Of a stretch of DNA of 64,000 nucleotides, positions 57,427 through 64,000 are shown piece by piece. Position numbers and translations under genes: made by a program. Location of the stretch: assembly GCF_013410405.1 (NCBI RefSeq), contig NZ_JACCFK010000001.1, positions 4,526,001 through 4,590,000 on the forward strand, read 5' to 3'. Below the pieces are notes generated by a model. That model had not been told where the DNA came from. It saw only the letters and a program-made list of their open reading frames with translations, and made no database searches. This DNA is from Amycolatopsis endophytica. Lineage in GTDB: Bacteria; Actinomycetota; Actinomycetes; Mycobacteriales; Pseudonocardiaceae. The stretch's first letter is position 1. Each line of letters begins with the position of its first letter.

Positions 57427-57636
57427 GTGGCTGACCTGAAGAAGGGCGCGCGGATCACCGGCAGTACGCGTGACAAGCTGGCCGCTGACCTGAAGAAGAA
57501 ATACGAGAAGGGTGCCAGTATTCGAGCCCTGGCCGAGTCGACCGGACGCTCGTACGGTTTCGTGCACCGCGTGCTTTCGGAATCCGGCGTGCAGTTGCGC
57601 GGGCGCGGGGGCGCGACGCGCGCTAAGAAGAAGTAG
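57427..57636 (+). CDS. Small helix-turn-helix protein
   Basis: The 69-residue basic protein has one HTH, KYEKGASIRALAESTGRSYGFVHRVL, flanked by Lys-rich ends (MADLKKGARI, GGATRAKKK). It looks like the widespread actinobacterial HTH protein that follows the ABC-F gene in mycobacteria (Rv1473A, from memory). Function unproven; nucleoid or regulatory binding is likely. GTG start after a GGAAGGCGG purine run. Its last 14 bp overlap the 3' end of the convergent transferase gene. Confidence 0.85.
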   Translation: MADLKKGARITGSTRDKLAADLKKKYEKGASIRALAESTGRSYGFVHRVLSESGVQLRGRGGATRAKKK

Positions 57637-58924
57637 GCCGCGCGCCGGCCTCGGCACGGCGGAAGCACACCATCGCGCCGAGCAGCACGCACGGGTACAC
57701 CAGGTACCCGAAGCGCGTCGCGGGCGTCAGGAGTGTGAAAGCGCCCAGCCCGACGGCGACGCGCCACAACGCGTCCGAACCGGTCACGGGCGGACGCCGC
57801 AGCAACCAGACGAGGATCGCGGCAGCGGCGCCGGCGAGCAGGACGAACGCGGCCACCTTGCCTGCCGGTCCGGTACTGGCGATGAGGTAGCCCGGGAGCG
57901 GGCTCGCCGCCGGTGACGTCACCTGGCCGAGCCCGGCCGGGAACCGGATCACGTGCTCGACGAACGCCCGTGGGTTCACCAGCAGCACGGGGATGTTGAG
58001 CACGGCGCACGCGGCCACCGTCGTGGCGAGGAAGCGCGCCAGGGCCCCGCGGCCCAAGCGCGCGAAGACCAGCACGGCCAGCACCACGGCGGCCGGTGCC
58101 ACGATGAGTTTCGCGCTGATCACGAGTGCGAGGACGACGCCGCTCGCCATCGGCCGGTCCCTCGCCGCCAGCGCGGCGGCGACCAGCATGAGGCCGACGA
58201 TCGCCAGGTCCGGCCCGGCGACCGCCCAGGTGAGCGCGGTGAGCGGGCAGGCCATCGCGAACTGCGCCGCGCGCACCGGGACCCGCGACGTCCGGGACAG
58301 CCGCACCGTGAGCCACGCGCACACACACGCGGTGAGGACGAACATCAGCCGCGCGTCGGTGAGGGCGTCGGCCACCGGGCTGCCGCCGAACAGGGCGCGC
58401 GGCAGCCCGAACACGGCCATGACCGGGCCGTAGGGCGTGTAGTCGTTGACCTCCGGCGCCCGGGTGAGCGCTTCGATGTCGACGTAGGGCGTGCCGTGGT
58501 CGAGGAGCAGGCGCGCCGAGCGCTCGATGACCCACACCTCGGGCTGCGCGCTCCACGAGAACGGCGTGTCCAGCCAATCGGTGCCGGTGAGGCGCCGGAT
58601 CACCAGCACCGTCAGCGGCAGCAGCATCGACAGCACGCCGATTCCGGCGAGCCCGACCCACCGTGACCCCAGCAGACCTCGTGGTCGTTTCGCCAGCATC
58701 AGCCAGCCGGTGTGGGCGGTGGCGAACCCGTAGCCGAACGCGGCGCAGGTGCCCCAGATGCGGAAGCCGTAGAACTCGTTGGTGAGCGCCAGCACGACGG
58801 CGTAGACGGTGCAGCCGAGGTAGAAGATCAGGTCGACGGTCAGCGGGTGCGCCGCGAGCAGCGCCCGCCAGCGGTCCGGTGCGGCGGTGGCGGGGGCGCG
58901 CACCGCGGTGCGCTCGGTGGTCAC
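57623..58924 (-). CDS. GT87-like (DUF2029) membrane glycosyltransferase
   Basis: The protein has 433 residues and about ten hydrophobic helices. The pattern fits GT-C polyprenol-phosphate-mannose-dependent transferases of the DUF2029/GT87 type: a long first loop (WSAQPEVWVIERSARLLLDHGTPYVDIEALTRAPEVNDYTPYGPVMAVFGLPRAL) carries the acidic residues and a YxPYGP motif, followed by alternating helices. Acts on the outer face of the membrane in envelope glycan or lipoglycan synthesis; acceptor unknown. GTG 58924 (VTTERTAVRAP) is preferred; an ATG at 58999 would add 25 residues. Confidence 0.8.
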   Translation of the reverse strand: MTTERTAVRAPATAAPDRWRALLAAHPLTVDLIFYLGCTVYAVVLALTNEFYGFRIWGTCAAFGYGFATAHTGWLMLAKRPRGLLGSRWVGLAGIGVLSMLLPLTVLVIRRLTGTDWLDTPFSWSAQPEVWVIERSARLLLDHGTPYVDIEALTRAPEVNDYTPYGPVMAVFGLPRALFGGSPVADALTDARLMFVLTACVCAWLTVRLSRTSRVPVRAAQFAMACPLTALTWAVAGPDLAIVGLMLVAAALAARDRPMASGVVLALVISAKLIVAPAAVVLAVLVFARLGRGALARFLATTVAACAVLNIPVLLVNPRAFVEHVIRFPAGLGQVTSPAASPLPGYLIASTGPAGKVAAFVLLAGAAAAILVWLLRRPPVTGSDALWRVAVGLGAFTLLTPATRFGYLVYPCVLLGAMVCFRRAEAGARPTSS

Positions 58925-59088
58925 CGCGCGCCACCGGATCGTCTCAGGCCGGGTTCCCTCCCCATGGGCAAAGGTTACCGGGGGCGGAATTGACGGCAAC
59001 GTCCGGGAAGCTTTCGGTGCCGCGGCGCGTTGGCCTCCACGTCGTCGGTGTAGACCTCCAGCATTGTAGAGATTCTAGGGTGGGCGGC

Positions 59089-60954
59089 GTGGACAACACC
59101 TGGTCTTTGATGAGTTCGGCGATGCGCTCCGCGGACGCGCCGAAGGGGCTTGCGCCCGGCACCGTGCGGCGGGTGGCGCGATTCGCCCGGCCCTACTGGC
59201 GGAGCCTGTTGCTGTTCCTGGGGCTGACAGTGGTGGCGGCGGTGATCGCCGTGAGCACGCCGGTACTGGCCGGCCGGGTCGTGGACACGATCATCGGCGG
59301 CAAGGACGCGGGACTGGTCGTCCTGCTCGCCGTCGTGGTGGCGGCGCTGGCCGTCGCCGACGCCGGGTTCGGGCTGGTCGAGCGCTGGTTCTCCGCGCGC
59401 ATCGGCGAGGGCCTGATCTTCGACCTGCGCCGCGCGGTGTTCGAGCACGTGCAGCGGATGCCGATCGCGTTCTTCACCCGCACCCGCACCGGCGCGCTGG
59501 TCAGCCGCCTGAACAACGACGTGATCGGGGCGCAGCGCACCTTCACCGCGACCCTGTCCGGGCTGGTCACCAACGTGATCCAGCTGGTGCTCTCGCTCGC
59601 GGTGATGGTGACGCTGTCCTGGCAGGTCACGCTGCTGGCGCTGGTGCTGTTGCCGGTGTTCGTGCTCCCGGCGCGCCGCATCGGCCGCCGCATGGCCGAC
59701 CTGCAGCGGGAGTCCGCGCAGCTCAACGCGGGGATGACCACCCAGATGACCGAGCGGTTCTCCGCGCCCGGCGCGACGCTGGTCAAGCTGTTCGGGCGGC
59801 CGCGTCAGGAGGCGGGCGACTTCGGTGCCCGCGCCGGGCGGGTGCGTGACATCGGCGTCCGCACGGCGATGCTCACCCGCTGGTTCATGACGAGCCTGAC
59901 GCTGGTGTCGGCGCTCGCGCAGGCCCTGGTCTACGGGCTCGGTGGCTGGCTGGCGATCCGCGGGCAGCTGGCGCCGGGCACGGTCGTGGCGCTCGCGCTG
60001 CTGCTGACGCGGCTCTACAGCCCGCTGACCGCCCTGGCCAACGTGCGGGTGGACGTGATGACCGCGCTGGTGTCGTTCGAACGGGTCTTCGAGGTGCTCG
60101 ACCTCGACCCGATGATCACCGAGAAGCCGGACGCGCGGACCGTGCCCGCGGGCGGGGTGCCGGTCGAGTTCGACGACGTGCACTTCGCCTACCCCGCGGC
60201 CGGGAAGTACTCGCTGGCCTCACTGGAGGAGGTGTCCACACTGGACACCCGTGGCGGGGAGGAGGTGCTGCACGGGATCAGCTTCCGCGCCGAACCGGGG
60301 CAGATGGTGGCGCTGGTCGGGTCCTCGGGTGCGGGCAAGTCGACGATCGCCTCGCTGCTGCCGCGCCTCTACGACGTGGACTCGGGTGCCATCCGCCTGT
60401 CCGATGTGGACGTCCGCGACCTGGGGTTCGCCTCGATCCGCGACACGGTCGGCGTGGTGACCCAGGACGGGCACCTGTTCCACGACACGATCCGGGCGAA
60501 CCTCGCCTACGCCCGGCCCGGGGTCGGCGAGGACGAGATCTGGGACGCGCTCGAGCGGGCACGGCTGGCCGCGCTGGTGCACAACCTGCCGGACGGGCTG
60601 GACACGGTGGTGGGCGAGCGCGGGTACCGGCTCTCCGGCGGCGAACGGCAGCGCCTCACGATCGCGCGCCTGCTGCTGGCCCAGCCGCGGGTGATCGTGC
60701 TGGACGAGGCGACCGCGCACCTGGACTCCGAATCCGAGGCGGCGGTCAGCGAAGCACTGTCGCACGCGCTGGAGGGCCGGACCGCGCTGGTGATCGCCCA
60801 CCGGTTGTCCACCGTGCGGGCGGCCGACCAGATCCTCGTGGTCGAGGCCGGGCGCATCGTCGAACGCGGTACGCACGAGGAACTGCTCGCCGCGGGCGGC
60901 CGCTACGCCGACCTGCACCACACCCAGTTCGACGAGGAACCGGCGGCGGCCTAG
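59089..60954 (+). CDS. ABC exporter half-transporter (permease + ATPase)
   Basis: The protein has about 621 residues. An N-terminal six-helix ABC-membrane domain (about residues 35-330) with the coupling loop FTRTRTGALVSRLNNDV is followed by an ATPase domain: Walker A VGSSGAGKSTIASLLPR, Q-loop VTQDGHLF, signature RLSGGERQRLTIARLLL, Walker B RVIVLDEATAHLD and H-loop IAHRLST. A 20-residue insertion (SLASLEEVSTLDTRGGEE) sits between the first ATPase strands. It should work as a homodimer exporting lipids or drugs. GTG 59089 lies 7 nt after a TAGGGT hexamer, suggesting a leaderless mRNA; a TAGA-N3-TCTA repeat (59067-59077) overlaps this promoter. Confidence 0.9.
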   Translation: MDNTWSLMSSAMRSADAPKGLAPGTVRRVARFARPYWRSLLLFLGLTVVAAVIAVSTPVLAGRVVDTIIGGKDAGLVVLLAVVVAALAVADAGFGLVERWFSARIGEGLIFDLRRAVFEHVQRMPIAFFTRTRTGALVSRLNNDVIGAQRTFTATLSGLVTNVIQLVLSLAVMVTLSWQVTLLALVLLPVFVLPARRIGRRMADLQRESAQLNAGMTTQMTERFSAPGATLVKLFGRPRQEAGDFGARAGRVRDIGVRTAMLTRWFMTSLTLVSALAQALVYGLGGWLAIRGQLAPGTVVALALLLTRLYSPLTALANVRVDVMTALVSFERVFEVLDLDPMITEKPDARTVPAGGVPVEFDDVHFAYPAAGKYSLASLEEVSTLDTRGGEEVLHGISFRAEPGQMVALVGSSGAGKSTIASLLPRLYDVDSGAIRLSDVDVRDLGFASIRDTVGVVTQDGHLFHDTIRANLAYARPGVGEDEIWDALERARLAALVHNLPDGLDTVVGERGYRLSGGERQRLTIARLLLAQPRVIVLDEATAHLDSESEAAVSEALSHALEGRTALVIAHRLSTVRAADQILVVEAGRIVERGTHEELLAAGGRYADLHHTQFDEEPAAA

Positions 60955-61065
60955 CGTCGTTTCATCAGTGGCGGAGCCGCTCGCGGGGGCCGTGCGCCGG
61001 CACCGCCTCAGGTTTGACCCGGCTCCGTCGCGCGGAGCGCGTCGGTTGAGGGTGGTGGTGGGCGA

Positions 61066-61084
61066 CGGGTGGGGCCGCCACCCG
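61066..61084. terminator. Hairpin between convergent ABC exporter and SIS genes
   Basis: CGGGTGG (61066-61072) pairs with CCACCCG (61078-61084) around a 5-nt loop. It lies about 110 bp after the exporter stop and 33 bp after the SIS gene stop. There is no T-tract. A bidirectional terminator is the simplest reading; the surrounding GGTGGTGGGCGACGGG also occurs in similar form near 41.13 kb. Confidence 0.45.
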
Positions 61085-61116
61085 CGCCGGTCCCGCAAGC
61101 CACTCTGAAACAGTCT

Positions 61117-61830
61117 CTAACGCAGGGCGGGGACGCGGGGGCGGTAGTGCTCCAGGAGCGAGGCGTTCGCCGCGTCCCCGCCCTCGACGTTCGAGCTGCG
61201 CCACAGCGGCACCTCGACGCCCTGCTCGCGCGCGGCGGTGAAGACGTGCGCCAGCACCTCGTTCCACAGGTAGACGTTGAGCAGCGACGACAGCGCCACC
61301 GTGCGGGGGTCGCCGTCCGGGAAGGCGGCGTCGCCGGGGCGGACGCCGGTGTCGAGCACGACGTCGGCCTGGTCGAGCAGCGTGCTGGACGAACGGCGCG
61401 GCGCGGCCGCCACCGAGGCCCGCGAGGTCACCGCCACCACCGGCGCACCCGCCGCGCGGGCTGCCTCGGCCAGCTCCACGGGGTAGGGATTGACGCCGGA
61501 GTTGGAGAAGACGAACACCACGTCGTCCGGGCCCGGGGCACGCGCTGCCAGCACTTGCCCGGCCAGTCCGGAGCGCCGTTCCGCCGCGGTGCTGGCGGCC
61601 GCGCCGTGCAGGGGCAGCAGGTCCGGGTGGTAGAGCGGGTACACGCAGGCCAGTCCGCCCGCCCGGTAGAACGTCTCGGCGACGGAGGCCAGCGAGTGCC
61701 CCGCGCCGGCCGTGAACACGAGCGCGTCGGCCCGCACCGCGTCCAGCACGAGTCCGGCCACCCGCTGGATTTCCCCGGAGTTGCGTCGGCCGGCCTGCTC
61801 GAGCGCGCCGGCGACCAGATCGTTGATCAC
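61117..61830 (-). CDS. SIS-domain sugar-isomerase-like protein
   Basis: The 237-residue protein has one SIS fold: a helix-rich start, DALVFTAGAGHSLASVAETFYRAGGLACVYPLYHP, the phosphate-binding VFVFSNSGVNPYPVELAEAARAAGAPVVAVTSR, then DVVLDTGVRPGDAAFPDGDPRTVALSSLLNVYLW. Proteins of this type are annotated as sugar isomerase domain-containing. Substrate unknown; a phosphosugar-binding role is likely. GTG 61830 follows a TACCCT hexamer by 8 nt, so it is probably leaderless. Divergent from the hydrolase gene. Confidence 0.82.
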   Translation of the reverse strand: MINDLVAGALEQAGRRNSGEIQRVAGLVLDAVRADALVFTAGAGHSLASVAETFYRAGGLACVYPLYHPDLLPLHGAAASTAAERRSGLAGQVLAARAPGPDDVVFVFSNSGVNPYPVELAEAARAAGAPVVAVTSRASVAAAPRRSSSTLLDQADVVLDTGVRPGDAAFPDGDPRTVALSSLLNVYLWNEVLAHVFTAAREQGVEVPLWRSSNVEGGDAANASLLEHYRPRVPALR

Positions 61831-61911
61831 GAGTACCGAGGGTAGGGACCGGACCACCGCGGGCGGGTGGTCGGCGGAAGGTTCCCGGTGCCCGTGGTGT
61901 TGGCTGGTGGT

Positions 61912-62589
61912 GTGACGGAGGAACCGGTGCTGACCACGTGGCGCGCCCGCGGCCCGGTGCGGGCCGTGGTGCTGGTGCTGCACGGTGGCGCCGAGAACGG
62001 CCTGAACGTGGTCCGCCCGTGGGGGCTGGCGTATCTGCGGATGGTGCCGCTGGCGCGCACGATCCACCGCGCCACCGCCCGGCACGGCGTCGAGGTGCGG
62101 CTGTTGCGCAACCGGGTCCGCGGCTGGAACGATCCCGACCTGCACCCGGTGTCGGACGCGCGCTGGGCGCTGGAGCGGATCCACGCCGAGCGCCCCGGAG
62201 TGCCGGTGTTCCTCGCCGGGCATTCGATGGGCGGCCGTGTCGCGCTCCGGGTGGCCGACGATCCGCGGGTCCGCGCCGTGCTGGCCCTGGCGCCGTGGAC
62301 CCCGCCGGCGGAGCCGGTCGAGCCGGTCGGCGACCGGAAGGTGCTCATCGCGCACGGCACCCGCGACCGCATCACCCCGCCCGGCGAGTCCTTCGCCTAC
62401 GCCGAGCGCGCGCAGGCCGTCGCGGAGCGTGTGGTGCGCGTCGAAGTCCGGTCGGAGGGGCACGCGATGCTGCACCGGCCGGGGGTGCGGAACCGGCTGG
62501 CACGGGAGTTCGCGCTGGAGGCCGCCGGTGTGGCGCCGCTCACGGCCTGGTCGGCGGGCCCCGACCAGCGGCTTCGCCTGTCCGTGTAG
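61912..62589 (+). CDS. Alpha/beta hydrolase
   Basis: The 225-residue protein has an oxyanion strand VVLVLHGGAENG, the nucleophile elbow FLAGHSMGG (Ser), an Asp in AHGTRDRITPP and a C-terminal His in VRSEGHAMLHRPG, which together give an intact catalytic triad in the right order. It is close in length to small serine esterases/lipases (dienelactone-hydrolase-like). Substrate unknown. GTG start 61912; the LCP gene begins 100 bp downstream with its own promoter. Confidence 0.87.
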   Translation: MTEEPVLTTWRARGPVRAVVLVLHGGAENGLNVVRPWGLAYLRMVPLARTIHRATARHGVEVRLLRNRVRGWNDPDLHPVSDARWALERIHAERPGVPVFLAGHSMGGRVALRVADDPRVRAVLALAPWTPPAEPVEPVGDRKVLIAHGTRDRITPPGESFAYAERAQAVAERVVRVEVRSEGHAMLHRPGVRNRLAREFALEAAGVAPLTAWSAGPDQRLRLSV

Positions 62590-62634
62590 TGCCGCGCAAC
62601 CCTTTCGGGGTGGTGAACGTCCTCGTTCGAGAGG

Positions 62635-62663
62635 TTTGCGGTTCACTAGGGACGTCCTAGGGC
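62635..62663 (+). promoter_or_regulatory. Candidate promoter of the LCP gene
   Basis: TTTGCG (62635-62640) and TAGGGC (62658-62663) are 17 bp apart, a reasonable housekeeping promoter, 26 bp before the GTG start. An inverted repeat CTAGG-N5-CCTAG (62646-62660) lies in the spacer and overlaps the -10, suggesting regulation. Confidence 0.45.
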
Positions 62664-62688
62664 CGGTCGATCGGGGAACGGTGATGGC

Positions 62689-63855
62689 GTGACGAACCAG
62701 GGCGGATACCCACCGCGCGTGCCCCCGCGCGGTCCACGACAGCACCAGCGCGCGCAGATGCTGCCCGTGCCCGGACGCGAGGGCGGCTACCGGCAGCCCC
62801 CGCCCCGCAGGCCGGGACCGCCCCCGACCCGCGCCATGCCCGCGGGCCCGCCACGTCAGAACGTGCCGCCGCCCGCCGGGCCGCCGCGCAGGCGCCGCCG
62901 CCGGTTCGGGCCCGGCAAGATCCTGCTCACCCTGCTGTCGGTGTTCGTGCTGTTCCTCGCCGGCGTATGGGTGTACCTGGAGTTCTCCATCAACCGGATC
63001 GCCGCGCTGGAGGACTACGAGGGACGCCCCGCCGCGGCGTCGGGCACGAACTGGCTCATCGTCGGCTCGGACAGCCGCGAGGGCCTCACCGCCGAGGACG
63101 AGGAGCGCCTGGTCACCGGAGACGTCGAGGCCGCGGGCGGCGGGCAGCGCACCGACACGATGATGATCGCGCACCTGCCCGACAACGACACCAAGCCGAC
63201 GCTGATCAGCCTGCCGCGCGACTCCCGGGTCGCGATCCCCGGCCACGGCACCAGCAAGATCAACGCTGCGTTCTCGATCGGCGGCGCGCCGCTGCTGGTG
63301 AAGACGGTCGAGCAGGCCACCGGACTGCACATCGACCACTACGCCGAGATCGGGTTCGGCGGGTTCGCCAACATCGTCGACGCGATCGGCGGCGTGCACA
63401 TGTGCGTCGACCAGGAGATGCACGACACGATGACCGGCATCACGATCCCCGCGGGCTGCGGGGACCTGGACGGCGCGCAGGCGCTCGGGTTCGTGCGGAT
63501 GCGGCACAGCGCGGCGACGCCGCGTTCGGACCTCGACCGCGTCGAGAACCAGCGCAAGTTCATCGGCGCGCTGGTCAGCGAGATCTCCAGCCCCGGCACG
63601 CTGCTCAACCCGTTCGACGTGTTCCCGCTGCTGGGCGCCGCTCCGGACGCGCTGACCATGGACGAGGGCGACCACCTGCACAACCTGGTCGGCCTGGCAT
63701 GGGCGATGCGCGGCATCTCCTCGGACGGTGTGCTGTCCACGACGGTGCCGGTCACCTCGGGCTCGGCGGAACACTGGGACAAGACGAAGTCGAAGCAACT
63801 GTTCGACGCCCTCCGGAACGACGCCACCGTTCCGGAAAGCGCCATCATGACCTAG
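62689..63855 (+). CDS. LytR-CpsA-Psr (LCP) family protein
   Basis: The 388-residue membrane-anchored protein has a long cytoplasmic Pro/Arg-rich tail (residues 1-75), one transmembrane helix (about 78-97) and an extracellular LCP domain: LIVGSDSREGL, RTDTMMIAHLPDN, LISLPRDSRVAIPG with the conserved pyrophosphate-binding Arg, KINAAFSIGG, AIGGVHMCV and ALGFVRMRHS. LCP enzymes attach arabinogalactan or other secondary polymers to peptidoglycan. There is no C-terminal LytR_C domain. GTG start at 62689. Confidence 0.92.
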   Translation: MTNQGGYPPRVPPRGPRQHQRAQMLPVPGREGGYRQPPPRRPGPPPTRAMPAGPPRQNVPPPAGPPRRRRRRFGPGKILLTLLSVFVLFLAGVWVYLEFSINRIAALEDYEGRPAAASGTNWLIVGSDSREGLTAEDEERLVTGDVEAAGGGQRTDTMMIAHLPDNDTKPTLISLPRDSRVAIPGHGTSKINAAFSIGGAPLLVKTVEQATGLHIDHYAEIGFGGFANIVDAIGGVHMCVDQEMHDTMTGITIPAGCGDLDGAQALGFVRMRHSAATPRSDLDRVENQRKFIGALVSEISSPGTLLNPFDVFPLLGAAPDALTMDEGDHLHNLVGLAWAMRGISSDGVLSTTVPVTSGSAEHWDKTKSKQLFDALRNDATVPESAIMT

Positions 63856-63922
63856 CCCCACCGGTTCCGCGCCCCGGGCGGAAAGTCCTGCGGGCACCGC
63901 CGGGGGCGGCGATGATCGGTGG

Positions 63923-64000
63923 ATGCAGATCCCCGCGGAGAGCCTCTCGGACGGCGTCATCCTGCTGCGGCGGTGGTGGGCCGGCGACGCGGAGGAACTG
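63923..64000 (+). CDS. GNAT acetyltransferase, N-terminal fragment (3' end outside window)
   Basis: Only 26 codons are visible, starting at ATG 63923. They read LSDGVILLRRWWAGDAEEL, typical of the first strand of RimJ/RimL-type GNAT acetyltransferases (Leu-Arg-x-Trp-x-x-x-Asp-Ala). It lies 67 bp after the LCP stop and is probably leaderless or has only a weak ribosome binding site. Family call rests on this short stretch. Confidence 0.55.
   Translation, partial: MQIPAESLSDGVILLRRWWAGDAEEL

Overview
The window is high-GC actinobacterial chromosome. GTG/TTG starts are frequent, stop/start overlaps are tight, and gene order is typical of the Pseudonocardiaceae; an Amycolatopsis-like organism is my best guess. 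From memory, the gene order follows the Mycobacterium tuberculosis block around Rv1436-Rv1473A: gap-pgk-tpi-secG, pgl-opcA-zwf-tal-tkt, ctaB, a CdaR-type regulator, qor, ctaA, an ABC pair, an MptB-like transferase, the sufR-B-D-C-S-U-T operon, an ABC-F gene and a small HTH gene. Almost everything is chromosomal housekeeping. I see no phage, insertion sequence, CRISPR array, tRNA or rRNA.

Layout. 0-3.7 kb: tail of an SMC-like ATPase, a LysE exporter, a small membrane protein and an AlkZ-type winged-helix protein. 3.8-7.5 kb: glycolytic operon gap-pgk-tpiA, then secG and rbpA. 8.1-9.3 kb: an orphan NarL-type histidine kinase. 9.5-17.6 kb (minus strand): pentose-phosphate operon tkt-tal-pgi-zwf-opcA-pgl. 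17.9-28.7 kb: ctaB, a HelD/HelR RNA-polymerase motor, two tandem FKBP lipoproteins, an SDR, a DMT transporter, a VC0807-type membrane protein, a scrambled dihydrofolate-reductase relic, a PAP2-acyltransferase fusion and a CdaR/PucR regulator. 28.9-37.4 kb: a complete translationally coupled hopanoid operon hpnC-hpnD-hpnE-polyprenyl synthase-shc-(hpnG::ispH fusion)-hpnH. 37.7-44.5 kb (mostly minus): qor, desaturase, ctaA, ABC exporter, MptB-like mannosyltransferase. 44.8-51.2 kb: SUF iron-sulfur operon with its regulator. 51.2-64 kb: lipoprotein, EAL-CBS-GGDEF protein, dNTPase, ABC-F ATPase, HTH protein, GT87-like transferase, ABC exporter, SIS protein, alpha/beta hydrolase, LCP ligase and the start of a GNAT.

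The genes fit together in a few groups. Glycolysis and the pentose-phosphate pathway sit side by side. The hopanoid operon runs from polyprenyl diphosphates through squalene and hopene to adenosylhopane, and carries its own IspH domain that would help supply isoprenoid precursors. IspH and the radical-SAM HpnH both need 4Fe-4S clusters, which the SUF operon 8 kb away builds. ctaB and ctaA make heme O and heme A.

The most unusual content is non-coding. Two linked repeat systems fill most of the longer intergenic gaps. One is arrays of units exactly 21 bp long, arranged as inverted halves (near 0.84, 7.6, 27.4, 44.6 and 55.1 kb). The other is a composite element of about 400 bp (0.84-1.25, 37.4-37.75 inverted, 55.05-55.47 kb; truncated copy at 7.9 kb). 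It joins such an array to a long stem-loop of about 126 bp with compensatory base changes between copies and to a 47-bp box identical in all three full copies. I could not identify this element with any family I know, and it is the main candidate for an undescribed system here.
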